Below are positions 33,222 to 42,654 of a DNA stretch of 49,778 nucleotides, one piece after another. A program made the position numbers and the translations under genes. Source of the DNA: Lachnospiraceae bacterium. GTDB lineage: Bacteria; Bacillota; Clostridia; Lachnospirales; Lachnospiraceae. A model generated the notes under the pieces. The model did not search any database. It worked only from the letters and a program-made list of their open reading frames with translations, and was not told the DNA's origin. How positions within the stretch are numbered: the first letter of the stretch is position 1; each line of letters opens with the position of its first letter. The stretch is taken from positions 14,067 to 63,844 of the forward strand of contig DLZQ01000009.1 of assembly GCA_003447295.1 (NCBI GenBank). The letters run 5' to 3'.

Positions 33222-35261
33222 ATGAAAATAAAAAAAGCGGATGTGGGGGTAGCACTCTACATTATGGCGGCGATCATCATGTTTATTGTGCCGATTCCTT
33301 CCTGGCTTCTGGATATTCTGCTGGCTATCAATATTTCCATTGCGCTGACTGTATTATTTGCCACAATGTTCAGCAAGGAAGTACTGGATATGTCTTTTTT
33401 CCCGACAATGCTTCTGTTCACCACGATCTTCCGTATTGCGCTGAACACATCCTCTACCCGTCTGATCTTACGAGACGGTAATGCGGGTAATGTCGTGGAG
33501 ACTTTCGGTGAGTTCGTAGGCGGCGGTGACCTGGTCATCGGTGTTATTATCTTCATTATTCTGATCCTGATCCAGTTCATGGTCATCAATAAAGGTTCTG
33601 AACGTGTATCCGAGGTAACGGCGAGATTTACCCTGGATGCCATGCCCGGTAAACAGATGGCGATCGATGCCGATCTGAATACAGGAGCGATCACGGATGC
33701 GGAAGCAAAGAGACGTAGAGAGAAGATCCAGGAGGAAGCAAGCTTTTTCGGTTCCATGGATGGTGCCGTGAAATACGTAAAAGGAGACGCAGTAGCGGGT
33801 CTTCTGATCACAACCATCAATATCGTGGGCGGTATTGTCATGGGAGTGACGAGACAGGGCATGGATATCACCGCAGCTCTGAATAAATACGCGATCCTCA
33901 CCATCGGTGACGGTCTGGTGAGCCAGATCCCCTCACTGTTGATCTCTCTGTCCACCGGTATCCTGGTGACCAAAGGAAGTAAGGACGCAGATTTCGGAAC
34001 CACACTGGTCAGCCAGTTATTCGGTGTGCCGAAGGCGCTGTATCTGGTAGGAGCCATGCTGGCGATCCTTGGATTTGTGACACAGTTAAATACGATCCTG
34101 TTCGTGGGACTGGGACTGGTATTTATCATTGTGGCCAGAAATATCGAGGGAACTATCGAGACAGCCAAGATTGAGCAGGAGGTAGACAGTGAAGAGGCTG
34201 CGGCGGAAGAAATCAGGCAGCCGGAGAATGTCAACAGCCTGTTGCAGGTGGATCCTATCGAGTTGGAATTCGGCTACGGTATCATTCCGTTAGCGGATGT
34301 TAATCAGGGGGGCGACCTGTTAGACCGTGTTGTTATGATACGAAGACAGATCGCATTGGAACTTGGTACAGTGGTGCCGATCATCCGACTGCGTGATAAC
34401 ATTCAGCTGAATCCGAACCAGTATATTATCAAGATTAAGGGAATTCAGGTTAGCGAAGGCGAGATCCTGTTTGACCATTATATGGCGATGAACCCCGGAT
34501 ACGTAGAAGAGGAGATCACGGGTATTCCTACTTTTGAGCCCTCCTTTCATCTGCCGGCGATCTGGATCACGGAGGGACAGAGAGAGCGTGCGGAGAGCCT
34601 GGGCTACACCGTAGTGGATCCGCCTTCCATTATTGCCACGCATCTGACGGAGATCATCCGCCAGCATATCGCAGAATTACTAACCAGACAAGATGTTCAG
34701 AACCTGATCAACAATGTCAAGGAGAACAATCCTTCTCTGGTGGACGAACTGGTACCGAAGCTGCTTGGGCTCGGTGAAATTCAGAAAGTACTGCAGAATC
34801 TCTTAAAAGAGGGTATTTCCATACGAGATCTGCTGACGATTTTAGAGACATTGGCGGATTATGCACCGACGACGAGAGATACGGATATTCTTACGGAGTA
34901 TGTCAGACAGAGTCTGAAGAGAGCAATTTCCACAAAATATTTTCCTTCTCATGAGACTACCAGTGTATTGACGCTGGATCCGAAGATCGAGCAGGAGGTG
35001 ATGGGAAGCGTGAAGCAGACGGAGACGGGAGCTTTCTTAAATCTAGATCCTGCCAGAAGCAAAGCCATCCTGAATGCGGTGGGAGAGGAGATCAAAAAAC
35101 TGGAAAATATGGGGAAAACTCCCATTATTATGACATCTCCCATTGTAAGAATGTATTTTAAACGACTGACGGAAGATTACTATCCGGATCTGGTCGTGGT
35201 ATCCTACAATGAAGTGGAATCCAATGTGGAATTACAGTCTGTGGGAATGGTCACAGCCTGA
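33222..35261 (+). CDS. flhA: Flagellar export gate protein FlhA
   Basis: FlhA forms the nonameric export channel ring and binds substrate-chaperone complexes. The 679-residue protein has eight N-terminal membrane helices (about 10-310). The conserved cytoplasmic loop contains RFTLDAMPGKQMAIDADLN and GAITDAEAKRRR (about 145-170). A four-subdomain cytoplasmic part (about 345-679) follows and carries LELGTVVPIIRLRDN and the YFPSHETTSVLTLDP stretch. GGAGG lies 8 bases before the ATG. flhF follows after 80 bases. Confidence 0.98.
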   Translation: MKIKKADVGVALYIMAAIIMFIVPIPSWLLDILLAINISIALTVLFATMFSKEVLDMSFFPTMLLFTTIFRIALNTSSTRLILRDGNAGNVVETFGEFVGGGDLVIGVIIFIILILIQFMVINKGSERVSEVTARFTLDAMPGKQMAIDADLNTGAITDAEAKRRREKIQEEASFFGSMDGAVKYVKGDAVAGLLITTINIVGGIVMGVTRQGMDITAALNKYAILTIGDGLVSQIPSLLISLSTGILVTKGSKDADFGTTLVSQLFGVPKALYLVGAMLAILGFVTQLNTILFVGLGLVFIIVARNIEGTIETAKIEQEVDSEEAAAEEIRQPENVNSLLQVDPIELEFGYGIIPLADVNQGGDLLDRVVMIRRQIALELGTVVPIIRLRDNIQLNPNQYIIKIKGIQVSEGEILFDHYMAMNPGYVEEEITGIPTFEPSFHLPAIWITEGQRERAESLGYTVVDPPSIIATHLTEIIRQHIAELLTRQDVQNLINNVKENNPSLVDELVPKLLGLGEIQKVLQNLLKEGISIRDLLTILETLADYAPTTRDTDILTEYVRQSLKRAISTKYFPSHETTSVLTLDPKIEQEVMGSVKQTETGAFLNLDPARSKAILNAVGEEIKKLENMGKTPIIMTSPIVRMYFKRLTEDYYPDLVVVSYNEVESNVELQSVGMVTA

Positions 35262-35341
35262 GAACAGGTACAGTGAACCGCCACAGGAGCCAGGGATAGT
35301 GTGAAAAATAAAATGGAACCGTCTGCGGAATGGAGAGTAGT

Positions 35342-36583
35342 ATGATAATCAAAAAATTTACGGGGAAGACAGAAGCGGAAGCCACAGAGGCTGCGAAAAA
35401 GGAACTGGGAAGTACCCTTGTGATCATGAATGTGCGTGAGGTAAAAAAGAAAGGATTGTTTGCTTTCCTGTTACCGAAGCAGATAGAGGTTACCGCGGCA
35501 CTGGAGGAGGAAGCACCGGCGAGACCGCAATACGGCAGTATACTCCGGACAGCAGCGGATAAGGAGATCCGGACGGAGCAACAGAATCTGTTAGCAAAAA
35601 ACAGCACAGAGAACATCGAAAAAAAGCTGGATAGTTTACAGACGCTGCTAGAGAGCCAGTTAAATAACAGACAGTCCGAAAAAGAAGAATCCGCAAAGAC
35701 GCAGGATGTACCTGATGCCGAAGAAAAAGAGGATAAGACCCAAGATATGGCTGCTGCGGAGAAAAAGGAAGAAGAGAAAAATCCTGAACAGGATAAATTT
35801 ATAAGACTTCTGTATAATAAGATGCTGGATAATGAAATGGATGAAAAGTATGTCAACAGCATTCTGGAAGATGCTTCAAAGACGAAAAAAGCAGATCTGC
35901 CATTTGACTATCTGTTGGCAAATATCTATCAGAAGATGGTGCTCAAATTCGGAAGATCTGAAGGGATCACTCCTTCGGAAGAAGGCCCCAGGATCGTATT
36001 GTTCATCGGACCTACGGGAGTGGGCAAGACGACTACCATAGCAAAGCTTGCCGGTAGATATTGTGTGGAAGAGAAAAAGAAAGTGGCACTTTTGACAGCA
36101 GACACTTACCGTATTGCTGCAGCGGAACAGCTCAGAACCTATGCAAATATTTTAGAGACTCCGTTTCGGATCATCTATACCCCGGAGGAGCTGCAGGCAG
36201 CGGTGGAGGATTATTGGGACTGTGATTATATTTTTATAGATACAGCGGGGAGATCACATCAGAATACGGATCAACTGGAGAAAATGAAGGAAATGGTGGC
36301 AGCACTGAAGAGACCGGAAAGTTATCAGGTATTTTTGGTTTTAAGTGCAACTACCAAATACAGGGATCTTCAGAAGATCGCGGATTGTTACGGTAAGATC
36401 GCAGACTTTGAGCTGATCTTTACCAAGTTGGATGAAACAGAGGCAGTGGGGAATCTGCTGAATATGAAGCTTTATACCGATGCGCCGATCGCTTATGTGA
36501 CCTGCGGACAGAATGTTCCGGACGATATGGAAGCATTCAATCCACAGAAGACAGTAAAGCAGATCCTTGGCGGAAAGGAATAA
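35342..36583 (+). CDS. flhF: Flagellar biosynthesis SRP-type GTPase FlhF
   Basis: FlhF is an SRP54-like GTPase that sets flagellar position and number with FlhG. I start at ATG 35342 (MIIKKFTGKTEAEATEAAKK), 4 bases after GGAGAG; an ATG at 35330 overlaps that ribosome binding site. The 413-residue protein has a small N-terminal basic domain and a long Glu/Lys/Ala-rich linker (about 75-155). An N domain precedes the G domain, with P-loop GPTGVGKT at 223-230, then DTYRIAAAEQL, DTAGRS and TKLDET. flhG follows after 24 bases. Confidence 0.96.
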   Translation: MIIKKFTGKTEAEATEAAKKELGSTLVIMNVREVKKKGLFAFLLPKQIEVTAALEEEAPARPQYGSILRTAADKEIRTEQQNLLAKNSTENIEKKLDSLQTLLESQLNNRQSEKEESAKTQDVPDAEEKEDKTQDMAAAEKKEEEKNPEQDKFIRLLYNKMLDNEMDEKYVNSILEDASKTKKADLPFDYLLANIYQKMVLKFGRSEGITPSEEGPRIVLFIGPTGVGKTTTIAKLAGRYCVEEKKKVALLTADTYRIAAAEQLRTYANILETPFRIIYTPEELQAAVEDYWDCDYIFIDTAGRSHQNTDQLEKMKEMVAALKRPESYQVFLVLSATTKYRDLQKIADCYGKIADFELIFTKLDETEAVGNLLNMKLYTDAPIAYVTCGQNVPDDMEAFNPQKTVKQILGGKE

Positions 36584-36607
36584 GCTTTTACAGAAAGGCG
36601 CGGAAAA

Positions 36608-37498
36608 ATGGATCAGGCGGAACAGTTAAGGATCATTAAAGCAAATCAGCAGATACGACCTACTGCAAGAGTCATTACCGTCACCTCCGGCAAGGGAGGT
36701 GTCGGAAAATCCAATATGTCCATCAATCTGGCAATTCAATTTCGTAAAATGGGGAAACGAGTGATCATTCTGGATGCGGACTTCGGACTGGCTAACATTG
36801 AGATCATGTTCGGAGCGGTACCGAAGCACAATCTGTGTGATCTGGTCTATGAGGGCAAGAGCATCAGTGACATCATCACCTGGGGACCTATGGAGGTAGG
36901 CTTTATCTCCGGTGGCTCGGGAATCGCCGGCATGTCGAACCTGGGGCGGGATGCGCTGACCTGCATCATACAGAATCTGGCCGAGTTGGATGCCATAACA
37001 GATGTGATCATTGTGGATACCGGTGCAGGAATCTCGGAAAGTGTGCTGGAATTTTTAGTAGCCAGCGGAGAAGTACTTCTGGTGACCACACCGGAACCGA
37101 CTTCTATCACAGACTCTTATTCGTTACTGAAGGCTCTGTACAGACATCCGAGGTTCGAGAAAGATTATACCAAGGTCAAAATGGTAGCCAACCGGGTGGA
37201 TAATGTGAAGGAAGGACAGATACTGTTCGATAAACTGAATGCGGTAGTCACCAGATACCTGAAGACTCCTATGGAATATCTGGGATGTGTGCCGCAGGAT
37301 CCGCAGGTCGTGCAGGCGGTAATGCAGCAGGTACCGGTATCTATACAGAACCCCGGGGCAAAATCCAGTCAGGCATATGAGCGGATCGCGCGAAGACTGT
37401 GCGACAAGACACAGCAGGAGCAGAAAAGACGCGGAATGGCAGCTTTTTTCTCACACATTATAGGAACCAGAAACGGAGCTGCAAAACAGTCCAGATAA
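36608..37498 (+). CDS. flhG: MinD-like flagellar number regulator FlhG (YlxH)
   Basis: FlhG is a ParA/MinD-family ATPase that limits flagellar number and helps C-ring assembly by acting on FlhF. The N-terminal DQAEQLRIIKANQQ is the conserved activation peptide that stimulates FlhF GTPase. The deviant Walker A SGKGGVGKS is at 27-35. DADFGLANIE (near 58) and IIVDTGAGIS (near 137) follow. The C-terminal part has a basic amphipathic stretch (RKxxGMAAFFSHI-like) suited to membrane contact. Length 296 is normal. Confidence 0.96.
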   Translation: MDQAEQLRIIKANQQIRPTARVITVTSGKGGVGKSNMSINLAIQFRKMGKRVIILDADFGLANIEIMFGAVPKHNLCDLVYEGKSISDIITWGPMEVGFISGGSGIAGMSNLGRDALTCIIQNLAELDAITDVIIVDTGAGISESVLEFLVASGEVLLVTTPEPTSITDSYSLLKALYRHPRFEKDYTKVKMVANRVDNVKEGQILFDKLNAVVTRYLKTPMEYLGCVPQDPQVVQAVMQQVPVSIQNPGAKSSQAYERIARRLCDKTQQEQKRRGMAAFFSHIIGTRNGAAKQSR

Positions 37499-37513
37499 GA
37501 GAGGTACAAAATT

Positions 37514-38248
37514 ATGTTGTCCAGATTTGTGGAAGAAGGTTCTAAAGTAGAGCTTCGGGCGCTGGAACATGGATTGGGAGAATCCGGAGCCGAATATACG
37601 ACAAAGGTTTACCAGAGCCGTGTACTGCAGATCCTATCGGAGGATACACTGGAGATTTCCATGCCAATGGAACAGACCAGACTGATCCTTCTGCCGGTGG
37701 AGAGCGAATATGATATGGTGTTTTTTGAGGAGAACAGCCTGTATCAGTGTTTTGCCAGAATAGTGGACCGTTATAAGAGCAACAATGTCTACGTGTTGGT
37801 CATGGAGCTGACCAGCAATCTCAGAAAATATCAGCGAAGAGAATATTACCGTTTCAGCTGTGCTCTGGACATGTGTGCCAGAAATCTGGAGGAGGAAGAG
37901 ATTGAGGCACTGGAGAAGAACTCTCCCTATGAATTGCAGCCGGGACTTCCCTTAAAGCATAGTATTATCGTAGATATCAGCGGTGGTGGGTTACGGTTCA
38001 TGTCAACGCAGAGATACGAACCGGGCAGCCTGATCCTGTGCAGTTATCATTTGCTCACGAAGGACGGTGAGAGAAAAAAATACGATGTGGTAGGTAAGGT
38101 GCTGGCGGTACGGGAACTGGAGAAAAGAAAGGGAACCTTTGAACACAGAGTCCAGTACTACAATCTGGATGTGAATATCCGGGAAGAGATCATACGTTTT
38201 ATATTTGAAGAAGAGCGTAAGAGCCGCAAAAAGGAGAGAATGAATTAA
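37514..38248 (+). CDS. PilZ-domain c-di-GMP effector (YcgR-like flagellar brake)
   Basis: The 244-residue protein has an N-terminal YcgR-type beta domain (about 1-100) and a C-terminal PilZ domain (about 105-235). Both c-di-GMP binding motifs are intact: RxxxR at R109-R113 (RREYYR) and DxSxxG at D154, S156 and G159 (DISGGG). YcgR/DgrA/MotI proteins slow the motor by touching MotA or the switch when c-di-GMP is high. Its place inside the operon, between flhG and cheB, supports a flagellar target. It overlaps cheB by one base (TAATG), so the two should be translated together. B. subtilis has no PilZ gene at this site. Confidence 0.9.
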   Translation: MLSRFVEEGSKVELRALEHGLGESGAEYTTKVYQSRVLQILSEDTLEISMPMEQTRLILLPVESEYDMVFFEENSLYQCFARIVDRYKSNNVYVLVMELTSNLRKYQRREYYRFSCALDMCARNLEEEEIEALEKNSPYELQPGLPLKHSIIVDISGGGLRFMSTQRYEPGSLILCSYHLLTKDGERKKYDVVGKVLAVRELEKRKGTFEHRVQYYNLDVNIREEIIRFIFEEERKSRKKERMN

Positions 38249-39330
38249 TGCCGAAAAAAATACTGCTTGTAGATGACTCTGCACTTATGAGAAGAGTGCT
38301 GTGTGATATAATAGATTCAGACATAAGATTCCAGGTGACTGACAGAGCAAAAGACGGATTGGAAGCCTTTGATCTGTTGAGCAGAAACAGCTATGATGCG
38401 GTAGTCCTGGATGTAAATATGCCGCGAATGAACGGATTGCAGTTGTTACAGGAACTGCGGAAATACAAGATTCCGGCACGAGTGATGATGGCGAGTACCG
38501 ACACAAAGGAAGGAGCCAGAACCACTCTGGATGCTCTGGAACTGGGAGCACTGGATTTTGTACATAAACCGGACAGTGCAGTGGACTGCCGGGGCGAGAA
38601 TTTCCGAAGAGAGTTCCTGCGAACACTGAATGTGGTAGCAAACAGTAAGCTGCCGACATTTGCTGCGGAGGAGAAGCTTTCCGAAGAGAAGGGCACCGTA
38701 AAAGAGATGATGAAGATCATCAATCATCATCCGGTCAGTGTGTCCGGCAGCAAGATCGTAGCGATCGCAAGCTCCACGGGAGGTCCGAAATCGCTTCAGT
38801 CCGTGATCCCTCTTCTACCGGCCAATTTAGATGCACCGGTGTTAGTCGTACAGCACATGCCGGTGGGATTTACAGCATCCCTGGCAGAGAGACTGGACAA
38901 TTTAAGTCAGCTTCATGTAAAGGAAGCAGCAGAGGGAGAAGAACTGAAAAAGGGATGGGTCTATATCGCTATGGGCGGTAAACACCTGAATGTCGTCACT
39001 TCTCCGGCAGGACGACATACCCTGCATTTGTCGGAGGAACCTTACAGAGAGGGTGTCAGACCCTGTGCCAATTATATGTATGAATCATTGCAAAACAGCC
39101 GTTTTGATACGGTAGTATGTGCCGTAATGACGGGCATGGGAGCAGACGGAACGGAAGGAATCAGCAAATTAAAATCTTCCGGGAAGACATATGTGATCGC
39201 TCAGGATCAGGATACCAGTGTAGTATTTGGAATGCCTAAAAGTATAATCCAGGCAGGGCTTGCCGATCAGGTAGTACCCTTAGACCAGATAGCCCAGGAG
39301 ATCATACTTCATGTAGGAGTAAGTAAGTAA
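38248..39330 (+). CDS. cheB: Chemotaxis methylesterase/deamidase CheB
   Basis: CheB removes methyl groups from receptors, and deamidates them, as part of adaptation. The 360-residue protein has an N-terminal receiver domain with D55 as phospho-site (VVLDVNMPRMNG). A linker follows, then the methylesterase domain with the catalytic triad: Ser at 175/176 (SSTGGPKS), H203 (QHMPVGFT) and D300 (MTGMGADG). The receiver is a little divergent in the stretch following the phospho-site. The partner methyltransferase CheR is not in this window. Confidence 0.97.
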   Translation: MPKKILLVDDSALMRRVLCDIIDSDIRFQVTDRAKDGLEAFDLLSRNSYDAVVLDVNMPRMNGLQLLQELRKYKIPARVMMASTDTKEGARTTLDALELGALDFVHKPDSAVDCRGENFRREFLRTLNVVANSKLPTFAAEEKLSEEKGTVKEMMKIINHHPVSVSGSKIVAIASSTGGPKSLQSVIPLLPANLDAPVLVVQHMPVGFTASLAERLDNLSQLHVKEAAEGEELKKGWVYIAMGGKHLNVVTSPAGRHTLHLSEEPYREGVRPCANYMYESLQNSRFDTVVCAVMTGMGADGTEGISKLKSSGKTYVIAQDQDTSVVFGMPKSIIQAGLADQVVPLDQIAQEIILHVGVSK

Positions 39331-39381
39331 GCAATATATGCCGCTTTCGGGGATACCGTGGCAGGCAGAATGGAGGAAGAG

Positions 39382-41481
39382 ATGGACGTAAGCCAATATC
39401 TTGAAATTTTTCTGGATGAAACAAATGAACATCTGCAGAACCTGAACACACAGATTCTGGAACTGGAGTCAGACCCTGAGAACATGGACAATATCAATGA
39501 GATATTCCGTGCGGCACATTCCCTGAAAGGAATGGCGGGAACTATGGGTTACAAGCGCATGCAGAATCTGACTCATGATATGGAAAATGTGTTCTCGGAA
39601 GTACGTAACGGCAACATTAAAGTAAAGCCGGAGATGATCGATGTATTGTTCCAGTGCCTGGATGCTTTGGAGGAATACAAGAATAATATTCAGGAGACCT
39701 CTGATGAGGGAACCAATGACAACGAGAACCTCATCAAAGCACTGAACGATATCTTAAACGACGGCAAGACCGAAGCACCCGCAGCAAAGGAAGAGGCACC
39801 CGCAGCTGCAGCTCCCACAGCGGAAGCCGGCACAGAAGGTACTGAAAAATGGAATGACATTGCTTTTGATGACAGCCAGATCCGTGTGATCAGAGAAGCT
39901 ATGAAGCAGGGCAAAAATGTATACGGAATCAACGTGGTGGTACAGGAGACCTGCATACTGAAGGCAGCAAGAGCTTTTCTGGTATTCAAGGCAGTGGAAG
40001 AAAAAGGTGAGATCATCGTATCCATGCCCAGCGCACAGGATGTGGAAGATGAGAAATTCGATAAGGATTTCACTCTGATCGTATTATCCGATTATTCTCT
40101 GGATGAAATCATCAAGGCAGCCGAGAGCGTATCCGAGATTGCACAGGTAACCGGTGGTGTTCTGGAGCTGGAGAAGACGAAGAATTATCATTCCGAAGAA
40201 GAGACAGCCGAACCCGTAGAGGAGAAAAAGGAAGTCGTAGCGGAAGTCAAGGCAGAGCCTAAGAAGGAAGAGAAAAAACCTGCGGCTGCAGCCAAGGCTC
40301 CGGAGAAGAAGCCTGCAAATAAGCCGGTAGTGAACCGTACCGTACGTGTGGATATTGAAAAACTGGATTCCCTGATGAATCTGGTAAGTGAACTGATCAT
40401 TGCAAAGAACTCTCTGGTATCGGCATCCAGCAGCGACCATGGCAACAATACTGCTTTCAATGAGCAGATTGAATACCTGGAGAATGTTACCACGAATCTC
40501 CACGAATCCGTGATGAAGGTACGAATGGTACCTATTGAGAGTGTTGTTGTGAAGTTCCCCAGAATGATCCGCGATCTGTCCAAAAAGCTGGATAAGAAGA
40601 TGGAACTGTATATGACCGGTGAAGAGACTGAACTGGATCGTACCGTGGTGGATGAGATCGGAGATCCCCTGATGCATCTGCTCCGTAACTCCGCCGATCA
40701 TGGTCTGGAGTCCGCAGAAGTGCGTGCACAGCGTGGAAAGCCCGAGCAGGGATCTATTTTCCTGGATGCATATCAGGATGGCAATAACGTAGTCATCGAA
40801 GTAAGAGATGATGGTAACGGTATTGACGTGGAAGCTGTTAAGAATAAAGCAATCGAGCGCAATCTGGTAACCGCAGAGCAGGCAGCCAACATGCCGGAGA
40901 AGGATATTATCAATCTGCTGTTCCTGCCAGGCTTCTCTACTTCCGAGAAGGTAACCGATGTGTCCGGAAGAGGTGTGGGACTGGATGTCGTGAAGTCCAA
41001 GATCGAATCCTTAAGCGGTGAAGTGGAAGTGAAATCCAAGTGGGGCGAGGGAAGTACCTGGACGATCCGTCTGCCGTTAACCCTTGCGATCATACAGGCT
41101 CTGATGGTAGTCGTAGGCGGAGAAAAGTATGCAATCTCTCTGGGATCTATCCAGACGATTGAAGATATCTCCCCGAAGGACATCAAGTTGGTAGAGAATA
41201 AAGAGGTCATCAATTTAAGAGGAACTGTAATCCCTCTGATCCGTCTGACAGAAGTGCTGGATGTCGAGAGTACAAGATCCCCGGAGGACAACCTGATCGT
41301 TGTTATCGTCAAGAAGGGCGACAAGATGGCAGGTCTTGTCATCGACGAACTGATCGGACAGCAGGAGATCGTTATCAAGTCTCTTGGAAAATACATCAAG
41401 CAGTGCAAATTCATCAGTGGCGCAACGATCCTCGGAGACGGTGAGGTAGCACTGATCCTGGATGCCAATGCATTACTGTAA
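39382..41481 (+). CDS. cheA: Chemotaxis histidine kinase CheA
   Basis: CheA passes phosphate from receptors to CheY and CheB. I start at ATG 39382 (MDVSQYLEIFLDETNEHLQN), 5 bases after GGAGG; a GTG at 39358 would place that ribosome binding site inside the coding region. The 699 residues contain P1 with phospho-His H46 (AAHSLKGMAGTMGY) and a P2 CheY-binding domain (about 150-260). A Lys/Glu/Ala/Pro-rich linker lies near 275-320. The P3 dimer helix pair and the P4 ATPase domain (LLRNSADHGLE, DDGNGID, GRGVGLDVVK) come next, then a P5 CheW-like domain. All boxes are complete. Confidence 0.98.
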   Translation: MDVSQYLEIFLDETNEHLQNLNTQILELESDPENMDNINEIFRAAHSLKGMAGTMGYKRMQNLTHDMENVFSEVRNGNIKVKPEMIDVLFQCLDALEEYKNNIQETSDEGTNDNENLIKALNDILNDGKTEAPAAKEEAPAAAAPTAEAGTEGTEKWNDIAFDDSQIRVIREAMKQGKNVYGINVVVQETCILKAARAFLVFKAVEEKGEIIVSMPSAQDVEDEKFDKDFTLIVLSDYSLDEIIKAAESVSEIAQVTGGVLELEKTKNYHSEEETAEPVEEKKEVVAEVKAEPKKEEKKPAAAAKAPEKKPANKPVVNRTVRVDIEKLDSLMNLVSELIIAKNSLVSASSSDHGNNTAFNEQIEYLENVTTNLHESVMKVRMVPIESVVVKFPRMIRDLSKKLDKKMELYMTGEETELDRTVVDEIGDPLMHLLRNSADHGLESAEVRAQRGKPEQGSIFLDAYQDGNNVVIEVRDDGNGIDVEAVKNKAIERNLVTAEQAANMPEKDIINLLFLPGFSTSEKVTDVSGRGVGLDVVKSKIESLSGEVEVKSKWGEGSTWTIRLPLTLAIIQALMVVVGGEKYAISLGSIQTIEDISPKDIKLVENKEVINLRGTVIPLIRLTEVLDVESTRSPEDNLIVVIVKKGDKMAGLVIDELIGQQEIVIKSLGKYIKQCKFISGATILGDGEVALILDANALL

Positions 41482-41498
41482 GGAGGGAGATGACAGTT

Positions 41499-41990
41499 AT
41501 GGAAGAACTTAGCATGAGAGAAACATTAAAAGCCGGAGACGAGCGTAAGGTTGAGGAGGAATTTTTCCAGTATATTGTGATCCGTCTCGGAGACGAACAG
41601 TACGGCATTGATATCCGCTATATCGATAATATTGTAAGAATGCAGCATATCACCAGAGTTCCCAAAGTGCCTGCATATCTGAAGGGCGTGATCAATCTCC
41701 GCGGAGAAGTATTGCCCGTTATGAGCCTTCGACTGAAAATGGGACTGGAGGCAGATGAAATGACCCGTGCTACCAGAATCATTATTTTGAAGCAGGAACA
41801 GCAGGGAAGCGTAGGAATTATTGTTGACGAAGTGAAGGAGGTTGTTACTCTCGGCACCAGTCAGATTGAAAAAATGTCTCAGAATACCGGCGAAATCAAG
41901 AAAAGCTTCATCACGGGTGTCGGTAAACACAATGGGGAGCTGATCTCTTTACTGGATCTGAATTCCATTACACTGGAGGAAAATGCATAA
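41499..41990 (+). CDS. cheW: Chemotaxis adaptor CheW
   Basis: CheW links receptors to CheA. The chosen ATG 41499 gives 163 residues with GGGAG ending 9 bases upstream; ATG 41490 is only 2 bases after AGGAGGG and so is less likely. The protein is a single CheW fold: EEEFFQYIVIRLGDEQYGID opens the first barrel, VPKVPAYLKGVINLRGEVLP is the family signature near 55-75, and GVGKHNGELISLLDLNSI closes the second. It lies directly after cheA. Confidence 0.96.
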   Translation: MEELSMRETLKAGDERKVEEEFFQYIVIRLGDEQYGIDIRYIDNIVRMQHITRVPKVPAYLKGVINLRGEVLPVMSLRLKMGLEADEMTRATRIIILKQEQQGSVGIIVDEVKEVVTLGTSQIEKMSQNTGEIKKSFITGVGKHNGELISLLDLNSITLEENA

Positions 41991-42003
41991 AGGAGATGGA
42001 TCC

Positions 42004-42624
42004 ATGGGAGACCTGAGTTTAGAAAAAGTTTCGGAAACATATCTGGATGTTTTAAAGGAAATCGGCAACATTGGAGCGGGCAACGCTATGACAGCACTCT
42101 CCCAGATGCTTAACTGCAAGGTGGACATGAAAGTACCGCAGGTAAAACTTTTGGATTTTAACGAAGTAGGAGCCATGATGGGCGGAGAAGAGCAGGTAAT
42201 GGTCGGAGTATTCTTAGGAGTAGAAGGTGACATTACCGGCAGCATGATGTTTTTGGTAGAGCAGAACAGTGCAAAACATCTTCTCCATAAGATTATGGGG
42301 GACATGGTACAGCAGGATGGATTTTCGGAGATTGAATTTTCTGCCATGAAGGAGATCGGTAACATTATTACAGGTGCCTATCTGAATTCCCTGTCTATGC
42401 TGACGAATCTGACGATCATCCCAACTCCTCCCTCTCTGACTCTGGATATGGCAGGTGCGATCTTAAGTGTGCCCGCCATTGAATTCGGAACATTGGGAGA
42501 TAAGATTTTACTCATTCAGTCACAGTTCTATGATGAGGTAGAGATTGACGGTTATTTCATTCTGGTTCCTGATATTGAATCCTATCCCAAGATCCTGTCA
42601 TCTTTGGGAATATCGGTGGAATAA
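42004..42624 (+). CDS. cheC: CheY-P phosphatase CheC
   Basis: CheC dephosphorylates CheY-P and, with CheD, takes part in adaptation. I start at ATG 42004 (MGDLSLEKVSETYLDVLKEI), 8 bases after AGGAG; the earlier in-frame ATG at 41983 lies inside cheW. The 206 residues hold two intact active-site signatures [DS]xxxExxN-x22-P: DVLKEIGN near the N-terminus and SAMKEIGN in the second half, each followed by proline at the right distance. The FliM-like C-ring domain is absent, as expected for CheC. Confidence 0.96.
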   Translation: MGDLSLEKVSETYLDVLKEIGNIGAGNAMTALSQMLNCKVDMKVPQVKLLDFNEVGAMMGGEEQVMVGVFLGVEGDITGSMMFLVEQNSAKHLLHKIMGDMVQQDGFSEIEFSAMKEIGNIITGAYLNSLSMLTNLTIIPTPPSLTLDMAGAILSVPAIEFGTLGDKILLIQSQFYDEVEIDGYFILVPDIESYPKILSSLGISVE

Positions 42625-42654
42625 GGAAGGCAGAAGCAGAAGAAGGGGAGCAGA

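Noticed and set aside
33257..34234. 325-codon open frame on the - strand across flhA
   Set aside because: Antisense to the conserved FlhA membrane domain, Ser/Thr/Ile-rich with no recognisable motif; a shadow frame.
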